A stretch of 64,000 nucleotides of DNA from the NCBI GenBank assembly GCA_017161305.1, contig CP031518.1:744001-808000 (forward strand), given 5' to 3'. Both the position numbers and the translations under genes were made by a program. Below the pieces are notes generated by a model. The model did no database searches. It was not told the origin of the DNA and saw only the letters and a list, made by a program, of their open reading frames with translations. Of the stretch, positions 9,146-17,169 are shown piece after piece (the stretch's first letter is position 1; each line of letters begins with the position of its first letter). This DNA is from Treponema ruminis (GTDB lineage Bacteria > Spirochaetota > Spirochaetia > Treponematales > Treponemataceae).

Positions 9146-12100
9146 ATGGATTGCCGCATGGATTCGGGATTTTTAAGAAAGTCCCAGAAAAAAAGTAAAA
9201 GTTTTTCTCGCTCAGGCCTGTCCTTCAGCTTTTTAAGGCTCTTCCTTTTCCTTCTAGTCTTCCTTTTTGCGGCAAATCTTGGCGCTCAGAACAGGGAAAG
9301 GTTTTTCTGGGATTCGGTTGAAAGGCTTTCGTCTAAAAATTCATATTTCCCTCTGGCCCTTTATGATTCCCACAACGCTTACATTTTTTATGAGTCGGTG
9401 GACAAGGCAAGGCAGGAGATAAAGATTTCCTGGCGGCAGAAAAAAGATGACCTTCTCTGGTCAGACACCTTCAGCCTCAAGGAAGCCTTTAAATATTCAG
9501 GCGATGACGTTCCTGATATGTATTCTGCGGCCCTTTCTCCGCTGGGAAGAATCGCCGTTTCTGTAATTGATTCTTCTGCGGCCAACGGCGTAGTCAAGGT
9601 TTATTCTTCTTCGGACAATGCGGCATCTTTTTCTGAATATACTTTCCCGCCTCAAAAAAAGCAGATAACTTCATCGAGAATCTTTGCTTCGGAAGACGGT
9701 TCATTTATCCTTTTCATTTCTCTGGGTGAAGGAAAGCAGAGCCCGACCGAGTCTTCCTTCTCGATTTTATATTCTGAGTCAGCTGACGGCAAAAACTGGT
9801 CGAGCCTCAAGTTCTTCAATCCGGCTTCTTCGATTTCAAACGCATTTTCTCCTTTCTTCACGAACATCAATGGAAATGACTTTGTCTTCTTTGAGGGCTG
9901 GAATGCAAAAGACTCAAGCACATCCCTGATTTACGCTTCATCAAGGGCTCCGGGCGGCATCTGGAGCGAGCCTTTCATCGTAACCGACTGGTCTTCAATG
10001 CCGGACAGTTCATCTTACCTTGATTTTAAGAATTTCCGTCCCTTCGTTCTTTCGGACGGGCAGAACACAAAAATTGTCTGGGAGCGCACCTCAAAAACCG
10101 GAAGCACTGCCACGGTAATGGTAGCCCCCCTTTCTCCTGATGGTAGAATCCTTGACCGGGCAGATGTCGAGTCCCTTAACGCTTTTGGAAACGGCCGCCG
10201 TCCGTCATTGTTTTTATTCCACGGAAAATTCTTTGCCCTCTGGTTTGATGACCGTAACGGCGTAAACAATGTCCATCTGGCGGAAAACCTGGGCGTTCAG
10301 TGGATTGAGGTTGATTCAATTCAGTGGCGTCAGGATAAAAAGATTTCTGCGACTTTCCCATGCGCCTTTATCCTTGCCGAAAATTCCTCTCTCTGTCTTG
10401 CATGGCAGGAAGATTCTGCTTCAACTTCAATTTCCATGCTCTGCGAGGATTACCGGGCTCCAAAACCTGAGATTTCCGCCAGAAACTTTAGGGCCGGAAA
10501 GCGTGGGGGAGAAAAGAATCCTTCCGTCCGGGTCCTGATGCCAAGTGATATTTCTGGAATTGAGGGCTGGTCTGGAATCTGGACGAGCGACAAAGACGCC
10601 CAGCCAGACAGGAACGTTTTGTCTTCCCACTACAGAAAAACTGGCGACAACGTGATTTCAGCAAAGGTTCAGACGGATTTAAAAGCTGACCAGATAATTT
10701 ATTTTAAGGCCTGCGTTCTCGACAAGGCCGGAAACTGGTCTGACACGGCAAGCCTTGAATACTATTATGACTGTACTCCGCCGCAAAAAGTCACTGACAT
10801 CAGCTTTGACAAGGACGAGTGGGGCTTTGCTTCCAGCAATGACGTCGCTTTCTCATGGCAGAATGATTTGAGCGACAGCGACGAGATTGCGGGCTACTCA
10901 TGGACTTTGACAAGAATCGCTCCGCTTGAAAAAAATCTTGCGGTAACAAAAACAAAAAAACTTGAAATCACCCCCGAAGAAAGCAGCGAAATCCTTGCGG
11001 GTCTTTTGGAGCAGAACGAGGATGCCCTTTCCCGGGCAAAAATTCCTGGCTCAAAGATTGCTTCCTCAAAAGCCAGCGCAGCCTACCGAAACCGGGATAA
11101 CGGACTTTATGTTTTCTCTGTCCGGGCGATTGACTCGGTTGGAAATGCGGGCGAGGCTGAAAACTGCCTCTTATTCCTGAACAAATACAAGGCCGCCACT
11201 TTAATCCGCAACGTCGAGGCCCTGCCTGATGATTTGGGAAATGTTTCGATTTCCGTATCGGGCGAGGAATTTTCTTATGACGGTGAAATTTCAGAAGTCA
11301 TCCTCACGCAAAAGGAAAGCGGCAAGAAATTCGTCTTCAAAAAGGATGAGGGAGACTATTCGATTGAAAAGGGCAGCTCTTCCCTGGAAAAAATTTCAGG
11401 AATCAAAATCGATGGAATGAAGAGCGGAATTTACTCAGTTCAAATCCGCCACACGGAGCGGGGCCTTTCTACATGGAGAAAAAATCTCGTGATCGGCGAA
11501 AACGGCACGGTCAAATACGAGAAGCAATATAACTTTGAGCCGGTTTGGAAAATCATTCCTAAAATCGAAGCCGATTACAGCGTGAACACGGACCTGCTTA
11601 TCTTCTGGTCGCTGATAGCCCTTGTTCTGCTGGGAATTTTCGTCTGCTTCCGGGGCATTATAAGTGCAGCCGGGGATATGATTAGAATCAGAAAAGATGT
11701 CGCCTTAATTATGACGGGAGAATATATGGAACAGGAAAAGATGGAAAAAATTCACTCTGCTTTGAGAACTCGATATTCCCTGAAAGTGAAATTCGGATTT
11801 TTGATTACCGGATTGCTGCTTTTCATCGTGGCGGGCATTTCCTTTGCCATCGGTTCGCGAATGATGCGGGTCCAGGAAAGAATCTTGATTTCCGGACTGA
11901 AAGACCGCGTTAAAGTCGTAATGGGAAACATGGCCAGCGGTCTTGAGACCTACCTTGATGACGGACGTGAAAAAATCGTTGAAATCGGAGCCATCGTAAA
12001 CCAGACAGACAACTTCCCTGAGTCAAAATTCGCTACAATTATAAGCCGCCACATCGACGGATACGCAGTTGATGACAAGTCTTCCATCGATTACATGAAA

Positions 12101-14038
12101 AAGCCACTGAACTATGTCTGGGCTACAAACGATGCTGACATCCTTGAGAAAATCACTTCTCCTGTATTTGATGCCGGTACCGTTCAGGTCAACGCATCCT
12201 TGAACTCGAATTTCCGCGCCCTGTCCATGTATTTAAACGACGAGGCTAAAAAAATCGTCGATGACCTGTCCAGAACTACGGCCGACAATTCGGATTTGAT
12301 TTTCCGCAGACTCAATGAATTTTCTGCCCAGAGCTTTACTTCCTTCCCTCATATGGACAATAACAAGCTCGACCATGACGTAACTGAATATGACTTTTAC
12401 TGGCCGGTAATCTACCAGAAGGCTAACAATGATTCTGACTTCTTGCAGGCCATTGTAATCCTCAGGGTCAGCACCAGCACCCTCCTGCGCCAGGTCGAGG
12501 ATTCCCGGAATCTTGTCGTCTACATTTCATTCGCTTCGGCACTTATCGCGGCCCTGATTGCCCTTGTCAGCTCTTTCACGCTTTCATCGGTAATCACTAA
12601 GCCAATCATGAAAATCGTCTCTCACGTTAAGAAAATCACCGAAACTGAAAACAAGCTTCTCCTTGAGGGTGTTGAGATTAAAATCACTTCCCGGGACGAG
12701 CTCCGTACTTTGGGCGATTCGGTAAATGAAATGACCAAGGGTCTGGTAAAGGGCGCCAAGGACGAGGAAAGGGCCAAGATTGCCTATCAGCGGGCTGCAA
12801 AAGAGCGTGAAAAGGCCGCCCGGGCTCAGGCAGAAGAGGCAAAGGCCCGCGCTGAGGCTGCTGAAATGAGCATCATGAACCTTGACGGTCAGGCCGTTCA
12901 AAAGGCTTTCATTCCTCTTGTAAGTGAGGGAGCCGAAAAGGAAACCGTCGCCGAGCTTAAGGAAAAGGAAATCCAGCTCTACGGCTATTACGAGGGAACT
13001 GATGCCGTTTCAGGTGACTACTTCGACTACAAAAAGCTCGATGACCGCTGGTATGCCTTCATCAAATGCGATGCTTCCGGCCATGGTGTTCCTGCGGCCC
13101 TTATCATGACAATTGTCGCTACGATTTTCCGCCGCTATTTTGCCAACTGGAAATTTGAAAAGAACGGAGTAAAGCTAAATCTTCTTGCTTCGGACATAAA
13201 CGACTTTATCGAATCCCTTGGCTTACGGGGCAAATTCGCCGCCATGATGATATGTCTCTTTGACACAAAGACCGGTGACGTTTACACCTGCAATGCGGGC
13301 GACAACATCCTCCGTGTCTTTGACTCAGCCGAGCGGAAAATCAAGGTCATTACCCTGCATGAAGCCCCTGCTGCCGGTCCTTTGCCAAGCTTTATGGTTG
13401 AAATGAAGGGCGGCTACAAGGTTGAGAAAATCCACCTCAAGTCAAACGACGTCCTCTTCCTCTATACTGACGGCATTGAGGAATCGACAAGATTCTTCCG
13501 CAACAGTGATTTTGAAGTTATTGCCTGTAACGAAGCCAGCCTTAAGGCCGGAGAAGTCCACGCGACCCACAAAAAGGGCGAGCAGAGCGAACAGATGGAG
13601 CCTAGCCGTGTTCAGGACATCATTGAATCAGTTCTGAATAAGAAAAAATATGTCTTGACCCGCTATCACAGTCCTATTGAGGGCGAAAAGCTGGAGTTCG
13701 ACTTCTCTAAATGCGATGGCACGATTGAAGACGCGATTATTGCCCTTACTGCTGTCGAAAAAGTCTTCCGAATGTACAAAAAGCCGGGCTCAAGCGGCAG
13801 GGTAGAAAAGACTGAGATGGATTTGGAAGGAAAAAAGAAGACCGTAATTCAGGTTTTCGGAGATGGAATCAAAATCGACCGCAAAATCGACATCTTCCTT
13901 TCAAAATACTTCAACCGCTACGATTATTACTGCGTGAACAAGGTTGATGAGGGGGAGACAAACTACGTCTATTACACGGGCGTCAGCGAGGACGTTCAGG
14001 CCGACGACTTGACCTTGCTTGCAATTAAGAGAATGTGA
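9146..14038 (+). CDS. Giant membrane-anchored SpoIIE/PP2C-type phosphatase with extracytoplasmic sensor
   Basis: 1630 residues. A signal-like segment (about 26-47) is followed by some 770 exported residues with BNR/Asp-box features (ADGKNWSS near 213, GGIWSEP, LWFDDRNG) and two fibronectin-like stretches ending in DKAGNWSDTASLEYYYD and DSVGNAGEAEN. Membrane helices follow at about 815-838, 882-902 and 1125-1144, with a second exported domain between the last two. Then come HAMP (about 1145-1205), an Ala/Glu/Arg coiled coil (about 1205-1250) and the PPM domain with SGDYFDY, CDASGHGVPAAL, YTDGIEEST and a terminal DDLTLL. The metal-binding Asp motifs are intact. About 150 residues are inserted between YTDGIEE and DDLT. 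It should dephosphorylate a partner, probably an anti-anti-sigma protein, which is not encoded nearby. Confidence 0.85.
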   Translation: MDCRMDSGFLRKSQKKSKSFSRSGLSFSFLRLFLFLLVFLFAANLGAQNRERFFWDSVERLSSKNSYFPLALYDSHNAYIFYESVDKARQEIKISWRQKKDDLLWSDTFSLKEAFKYSGDDVPDMYSAALSPLGRIAVSVIDSSAANGVVKVYSSSDNAASFSEYTFPPQKKQITSSRIFASEDGSFILFISLGEGKQSPTESSFSILYSESADGKNWSSLKFFNPASSISNAFSPFFTNINGNDFVFFEGWNAKDSSTSLIYASSRAPGGIWSEPFIVTDWSSMPDSSSYLDFKNFRPFVLSDGQNTKIVWERTSKTGSTATVMVAPLSPDGRILDRADVESLNAFGNGRRPSLFLFHGKFFALWFDDRNGVNNVHLAENLGVQWIEVDSIQWRQDKKISATFPCAFILAENSSLCLAWQEDSASTSISMLCEDYRAPKPEISARNFRAGKRGGEKNPSVRVLMPSDISGIEGWSGIWTSDKDAQPDRNVLSSHYRKTGDNVISAKVQTDLKADQIIYFKACVLDKAGNWSDTASLEYYYDCTPPQKVTDISFDKDEWGFASSNDVAFSWQNDLSDSDEIAGYSWTLTRIAPLEKNLAVTKTKKLEITPEESSEILAGLLEQNEDALSRAKIPGSKIASSKASAAYRNRDNGLYVFSVRAIDSVGNAGEAENCLLFLNKYKAATLIRNVEALPDDLGNVSISVSGEEFSYDGEISEVILTQKESGKKFVFKKDEGDYSIEKGSSSLEKISGIKIDGMKSGIYSVQIRHTERGLSTWRKNLVIGENGTVKYEKQYNFEPVWKIIPKIEADYSVNTDLLIFWSLIALVLLGIFVCFRGIISAAGDMIRIRKDVALIMTGEYMEQEKMEKIHSALRTRYSLKVKFGFLITGLLLFIVAGISFAIGSRMMRVQERILISGLKDRVKVVMGNMASGLETYLDDGREKIVEIGAIVNQTDNFPESKFATIISRHIDGYAVDDKSSIDYMKKPLNYVWATNDADILEKITSPVFDAGTVQVNASLNSNFRALSMYLNDEAKKIVDDLSRTTADNSDLIFRRLNEFSAQSFTSFPHMDNNKLDHDVTEYDFYWPVIYQKANNDSDFLQAIVILRVSTSTLLRQVEDSRNLVVYISFASALIAALIALVSSFTLSSVITKPIMKIVSHVKKITETENKLLLEGVEIKITSRDELRTLGDSVNEMTKGLVKGAKDEERAKIAYQRAAKEREKAARAQAEEAKARAEAAEMSIMNLDGQAVQKAFIPLVSEGAEKETVAELKEKEIQLYGYYEGTDAVSGDYFDYKKLDDRWYAFIKCDASGHGVPAALIMTIVATIFRRYFANWKFEKNGVKLNLLASDINDFIESLGLRGKFAAMMICLFDTKTGDVYTCNAGDNILRVFDSAERKIKVITLHEAPAAGPLPSFMVEMKGGYKVEKIHLKSNDVLFLYTDGIEESTRFFRNSDFEVIACNEASLKAGEVHATHKKGEQSEQMEPSRVQDIIESVLNKKKYVLTRYHSPIEGEKLEFDFSKCDGTIEDAIIALTAVEKVFRMYKKPGSSGRVEKTEMDLEGKKKTVIQVFGDGIKIDRKIDIFLSKYFNRYDYYCVNKVDEGETNYVYYTGVSEDVQADDLTLLAIKRM

Positions 14039-14046
14039 TATATAAT
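14019..14046 (+). promoter_or_regulatory. Promoter for the 117-residue gene
   Basis: TTGCAA (14019-14024), 16-bp spacer, TATAAT (14041-14046), with the -35 box inside the 3' end of the phosphatase gene. The predicted leader is short and contains CAGGAG before ATG 14067. Confidence 0.5.
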
Positions 14047-14066
14047 TAAAAATCAGGAGTTGCTTT

Positions 14067-14420
14067 ATGACAAAAGATGAGTTGAAAGGATATTTTGATA
14101 AAGGCATGGTCGCCCTCAAGCAGGCCCTGGATAAGGGCGGGGCAGCTTCCAAGGAGGCCCTCGATAAAGCGGGCAAGGCTGCCACAAAATTCGGTGACGA
14201 GAGCATCCTTAAAATCGAAATCCAGCAGTTCAAGTCCCAGATAAAAAAAGACAAGTCTGCCCTCGGCGAGCTTGCATGCAAGGCTTTTCTTGAGGACGGA
14301 TCCGAATCCCTTGCTGCTTCAGACGAAAATGTCGCAAAAATCCTCGAAAGCATCAAAAAGGCTGAGGATGAGATAAAATCAAGGGAAGAAAAACTTCAGG
14401 AATCAGCGGCTAAAAATTAG
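14067..14420 (+). CDS. Small helical protein, function unknown
   Basis: 117 residues, Lys/Ala/Glu-rich and predicted to be nearly all helix: ALKQALDKGGAASKEALDKAGKAATKFGD is amphipathic and the C-terminal third is coiled-coil-like. No signal peptide or membrane segment. CAGGAG precedes the ATG at a normal distance. It lies 28 nt after the giant phosphatase gene and has a plausible promoter of its own. I do not recognise the family. Confidence 0.65.
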   Translation: MTKDELKGYFDKGMVALKQALDKGGAASKEALDKAGKAATKFGDESILKIEIQQFKSQIKKDKSALGELACKAFLEDGSESLAASDENVAKILESIKKAEDEIKSREEKLQESAAKN

Positions 14421-14429
14421 AAAACATAG

Positions 14430-15173
14430 CTAACTGCTGATTTTATAAAACTTGCTTCTTCCTTTGACTTCATTTATTTCAAGGATTTGCATTTTTAAAA
14501 GAATCCAAATCAGGAGCGGAGACCATCTGGCGTTTTTCGCTCCTTTTTCTTTTGCCAGCTCCCTTTTAAAGTCAACGGTCCTGAAAGTCGGGTAATTTCC
14601 ATCTTCTTTTGTACGAAGGCTTTCCGGAATCAATTTTAGCCAGTCTTCCTTCGAAGCAAATCTTTCTTTTCTTGTGATTTTTTCCAGTCTTTTTCCCATT
14701 GGAAGCCATTCTTTGAGCCGGCGCCGGCTTTTTGTCTGATTTTGGCTCGGCAGCTCTGTTTTCCGCCTCATTTCGCTTATTTCGCAGTAGAGGATTTCAA
14801 GCTCGCAGTTTTCATGCAGAAAAAGCGGGGCGATTTGAGTCATTCCCCTGAGCGAGTCGAAAAAACTTGCTTTTTTGGGGCTTTTCTTGCGGTGGATAAG
14901 CTGTCCGTCCCTGCCGTAAAGCTCAATCCACTTGCTTTCTGCAATCGGGTGGACGATTTTAAGCTTTCTTCCTGTCTCCAGAATGTATCCGGCTTTTTCA
15001 GTCAGTGCCGAAAGATTTGAAGTCTGTATTTCAATTACGTTTTTATTTTCATCAAGAATGTCGCAAATCCAGGGAGTGTCGTCAAGTTTGACTTCCATCA
15101 AGCCGTTTGCTTCCATGGCGTAGAGTTTTTTGAGCTTTTCGTGAAGTTGGGATTCGTTGTAGGTGTTTATCAT
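14430..15173 (-). CDS. Uncharacterised protein with nuclease-like N-terminal core
   Basis: 247 residues. The N-terminal half contains PWICDILDENKNVIEIQTSN (33-52): Asp38, then Glu48-x-Gln50 ten residues later between beta strands, preceded by a helix with Glu21. That spacing resembles a PD-(D/E)XK nuclease core of the E-x-Q type, as in CoiA-like proteins. A conserved-looking KIVHPIAESKWIELYGRDG strand pair follows. The last 60 residues look like a small winged helix (LLIWILLKMQILEINEVKGRSKFYKI). No known gene name. It diverges from mraZ. ATG 15173 lacks a ribosome site and lies 10 nt after a TAAAAT box. Confidence 0.6.
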   Translation of the reverse strand: MINTYNESQLHEKLKKLYAMEANGLMEVKLDDTPWICDILDENKNVIEIQTSNLSALTEKAGYILETGRKLKIVHPIAESKWIELYGRDGQLIHRKKSPKKASFFDSLRGMTQIAPLFLHENCELEILYCEISEMRRKTELPSQNQTKSRRRLKEWLPMGKRLEKITRKERFASKEDWLKLIPESLRTKEDGNYPTFRTVDFKRELAKEKGAKNARWSPLLIWILLKMQILEINEVKGRSKFYKISS

Positions 15174-15183
15174 CAGTCAGCAG

Positions 15184-15213
15184 ATTTTAGCAAATTCCAG
15201 CCGCATCTTGCAA
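15184..15213 (-). promoter_or_regulatory. Promoter giving a nearly leaderless start for the 247-residue gene
   Basis: On the minus strand, TTGCAA (15213-15208), 18-bp spacer, TAAAAT (15189-15184), then 10 nt to ATG 15173. The expected leader is only 2-4 nt and no Shine-Dalgarno sequence exists. Confidence 0.5.
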
Positions 15214-15265
15214 TTTATAATTTTTAAAATTTTTGAAAAAACTGGCATTATCGGCATTTTTTCAG

Positions 15266-15294
15266 TTGACTTTAGTGAATTTGGGGGATAAAAT
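15266..15294 (+). promoter_or_regulatory. Promoter of the division (dcw) operon
   Basis: TTGACT (15266-15271), exactly 17 bp, TAAAAT (15289-15294). Transcription would start near 15301, immediately before the phased TGG boxes. Confidence 0.75.
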
Positions 15295-15304
15295 GATAAT
15301 CAAG

Positions 15305-15338
15305 TGGGAAATTGTGGGGTAAAGTGGTAAATAGTGGT
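15305..15338 (+). promoter_or_regulatory. Predicted MraZ operator: four 10-bp-phased TGG(G/T) boxes
   Basis: TGGGA at 15305, TGGGG at 15315, TGGTA at 15325 and TGGTA at 15335 occur at exact 10-bp steps. In other bacteria MraZ binds TGGGN repeats separated by 5 nt in front of its own operon, which this matches in sequence, phase and place. The boxes overlap the predicted transcription start and end at the mraZ ATG, so binding would repress initiation. Confidence 0.75.
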
Positions 15339-15794
15339 ATGGAGTTGTTAACTGGTGAGTACCGCAACACGCTGGACGAAAAGGGAAGAATCCTTTTTCC
15401 AACGAGATTGCGAAACGAATTGTTTGCAGAAACAGACAAAAACGTCCTCATCATTACACAGGCTTTCGACCACTGTTTATGGCTTTATACTCTCGATGAA
15501 TGGAAAAACATTTCGTCAAAGATTATGGAGACGGCCTCTCCATTTAATCAAAAAGACCGCATTGTTCTCCGTCACTTTATAGCTCCTGCTCAGGAAGTGG
15601 AGCTTGATAAGTCCGGACGCCTTTCTATCCCGCAGAGCTTACGCGAGTACGCTCATCTTTCTAAGGATTGCGTAATTCTTGGAATCAACAAATACATGGA
15701 GCTTTGGGACGCTCAGGCCTACAACGACTACCTCGGTGAGAATGCAGATTCTCTTGAGGAAGCGGCAGAAGCTTTGAGCAGCATCAGTTTCTAG
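15339..15794 (+). CDS. mraZ: Transcriptional regulator MraZ
   Basis: 151 residues from MELLTGEYRNTLDEKGR. It has the two SpoVT-AbrB-like half repeats with their DxxxR cores: DEKGRILFP near residue 14 and DKSGRLSIP near 90. It is the first gene of the division cluster and probably represses that operon through the upstream phased boxes. ATG 15339 was chosen because homologues begin there and because an upstream TTG at 15312 would place the start inside the operator. No strong ribosome site is visible. Confidence 0.95.
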   Translation: MELLTGEYRNTLDEKGRILFPTRLRNELFAETDKNVLIITQAFDHCLWLYTLDEWKNISSKIMETASPFNQKDRIVLRHFIAPAQEVELDKSGRLSIPQSLREYAHLSKDCVILGINKYMELWDAQAYNDYLGENADSLEEAAEALSSISF

Positions 15795-15832
15795 TATTTG
15801 AAAAAAAATATTAAAAAAGTGGGATAAGAAAG

Positions 15833-16825
15833 TTGGAAATTGTTCACACACCGGTTCTGCTTGGCGAATGCTTGTCTTATTTAAGCCCTGTCGGTGAACC
15901 GTTTGAAAAAAATGCATTCATGATTGACTCTACTCTTGGCGAAGGCGGCCATTCAAACGCATTTTTGTCTAAATTTCCTTCCCTTCATATTCTTGGACTT
16001 GACCGCGACAAGACAATCCAGGCCCGTGCCCGCGAGCGCCTTTCTGTTTACGGCGACCGCATGGATTTTTACAACGGCTGGTTCAACGAATTCTACGCAA
16101 ATTATCCTTCAGATAAAGAAAAACCGAACATCATTCTTTTTGACCTTGGAATTTCGGTCTATCACTACGAAAAATCTGGCCGGGGATTCTCTTTCCGCTA
16201 TGACGAGCCTTTAGACATGCGCCTTAACTTTGAGGAAGGGGAGTCTGCCAGCGACATCGTAAACAACTGGCGGGAAGAAGAACTCGCCAACATGATATAT
16301 CTTTACAGCGATGAAAAGATGAGCCGCAGAATTGCCCGCGCAATCGTTGAGGCAAGAACTGGCGGCAAAATCGAGTCTTCAAAGCAGCTTGCAGAGATTA
16401 TTTACAACGCTGTTCCGGGTAACTACAAGCACGGAAACATTCACCCTGCGACAAGGACTTTCCAGGCCCTTCGCATTGCAGTGAATTCCGAGTTGCGCCG
16501 GCTGCCACAGGCTCTGCATGACGCCTTTAATGTTCTTGCTGTGGGCGGAAAGTTGGGAGTGATTACCTTCCATTCCCTTGAGGACCGCATCGTAAAGAAT
16601 TATTTCCGGAATCTTGGCAAAAAGTGCATCTGTCCGCCTCAGCAGGCCCAGTGCACTTGCGGTGGTCAGCCTTGCGCCGAGATTTTAACCCGAAAGCCTG
16701 TAGAGCCGACTGCCGAAGAGGTGAAGACCAATTCACCAAGCCGAAGTGCCAAGCTCCGGGTTGTCCGAAAACTTCGTGACGCGACTGAAATGCACAAGCT
16801 GGCTATTGAGCAGGAGGCAATGTAA
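15833..16825 (+). CDS. rsmH: 16S rRNA (cytosine(1402)-N4)-methyltransferase
   Basis: 330 residues. Methylates N4 of C1402 in 16S rRNA using S-adenosylmethionine. Signatures in order: HTPVLLGECL at the N-terminus, the SAM-binding STLGEGGHS, RGFSFRYDEPLDMRL, HPATRTFQALRIAVNSEL and GVITFHSLEDRIVKNYF, then the Cys-rich loop CICPPQQAQCTCGGQPC and the RSAKLRVVRKL end. The start is TTG 15833; the next in-frame ATG would delete the conserved HTPVLL. The stop overlaps the next start by 1 nt. Confidence 0.97.
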   Translation: MEIVHTPVLLGECLSYLSPVGEPFEKNAFMIDSTLGEGGHSNAFLSKFPSLHILGLDRDKTIQARARERLSVYGDRMDFYNGWFNEFYANYPSDKEKPNIILFDLGISVYHYEKSGRGFSFRYDEPLDMRLNFEEGESASDIVNNWREEELANMIYLYSDEKMSRRIARAIVEARTGGKIESSKQLAEIIYNAVPGNYKHGNIHPATRTFQALRIAVNSELRRLPQALHDAFNVLAVGGKLGVITFHSLEDRIVKNYFRNLGKKCICPPQQAQCTCGGQPCAEILTRKPVEPTAEEVKTNSPSRSAKLRVVRKLRDATEMHKLAIEQEAM

Positions 16826-17112
16826 TGAAGATTAAGCATGATACAAAGTTGCGCTTCGTAGCTTATGCCGCAGTGGTGCTGATTCCGCTCCTTCTTGCCC
16901 TGGATGCCTTTCAGGCTCACCGTTACGCCAAATTAAAGCGTGACATTGCGCGGCTTGAGGCTAAGCAGGTCGAAATCGTCGAGCAGAACCGCAAGCTGAT
17001 TTCGGACATAAGCCTTCTTTCCAGTTCCGACCGCATCGAAAAGATTGCCGAGGAAGAGCTGGGAATGCACAAGGCAAAGAGCGAGGATATCGTTCGAGTT
17101 GAAATTAAATAA
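16825..17112 (+). CDS. ftsL: FtsL-like cell division protein
   Basis: 95 residues: a short cytoplasmic tail, one membrane helix (about 11-29, FVAYAAVVLIPLLLALDAF), then a periplasmic leucine-zipper-like coiled coil ending in IEKIAEEELGMHKAKSEDIVRVEIK, as in FtsL/DivIC proteins. It should join the FtsQ-FtsL-FtsB divisome subcomplex. GGAGG precedes the TAATG overlap with rsmH. Sequence identity in this family is low, so the name rests on topology and position. Confidence 0.85.
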   Translation: MKIKHDTKLRFVAYAAVVLIPLLLALDAFQAHRYAKLKRDIARLEAKQVEIVEQNRKLISDISLLSSSDRIEKIAEEELGMHKAKSEDIVRVEIK

Positions 17113-17169
17113 ATGAGCAGTATGTAAGAGATAATTACAAATTGCGAATTAAAAAAGGTGGATTATAAA

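Noticed and set aside
15312-15338. Upstream TTG start for mraZ adding nine residues
   Set aside because: These codons are the phased TGG operator boxes, and homologues begin at MELLTGEY.
17158-17169. GTG start for murF adding four residues
   Set aside because: It overlaps the AAGGTGG ribosome site that is well spaced for ATG 17170.
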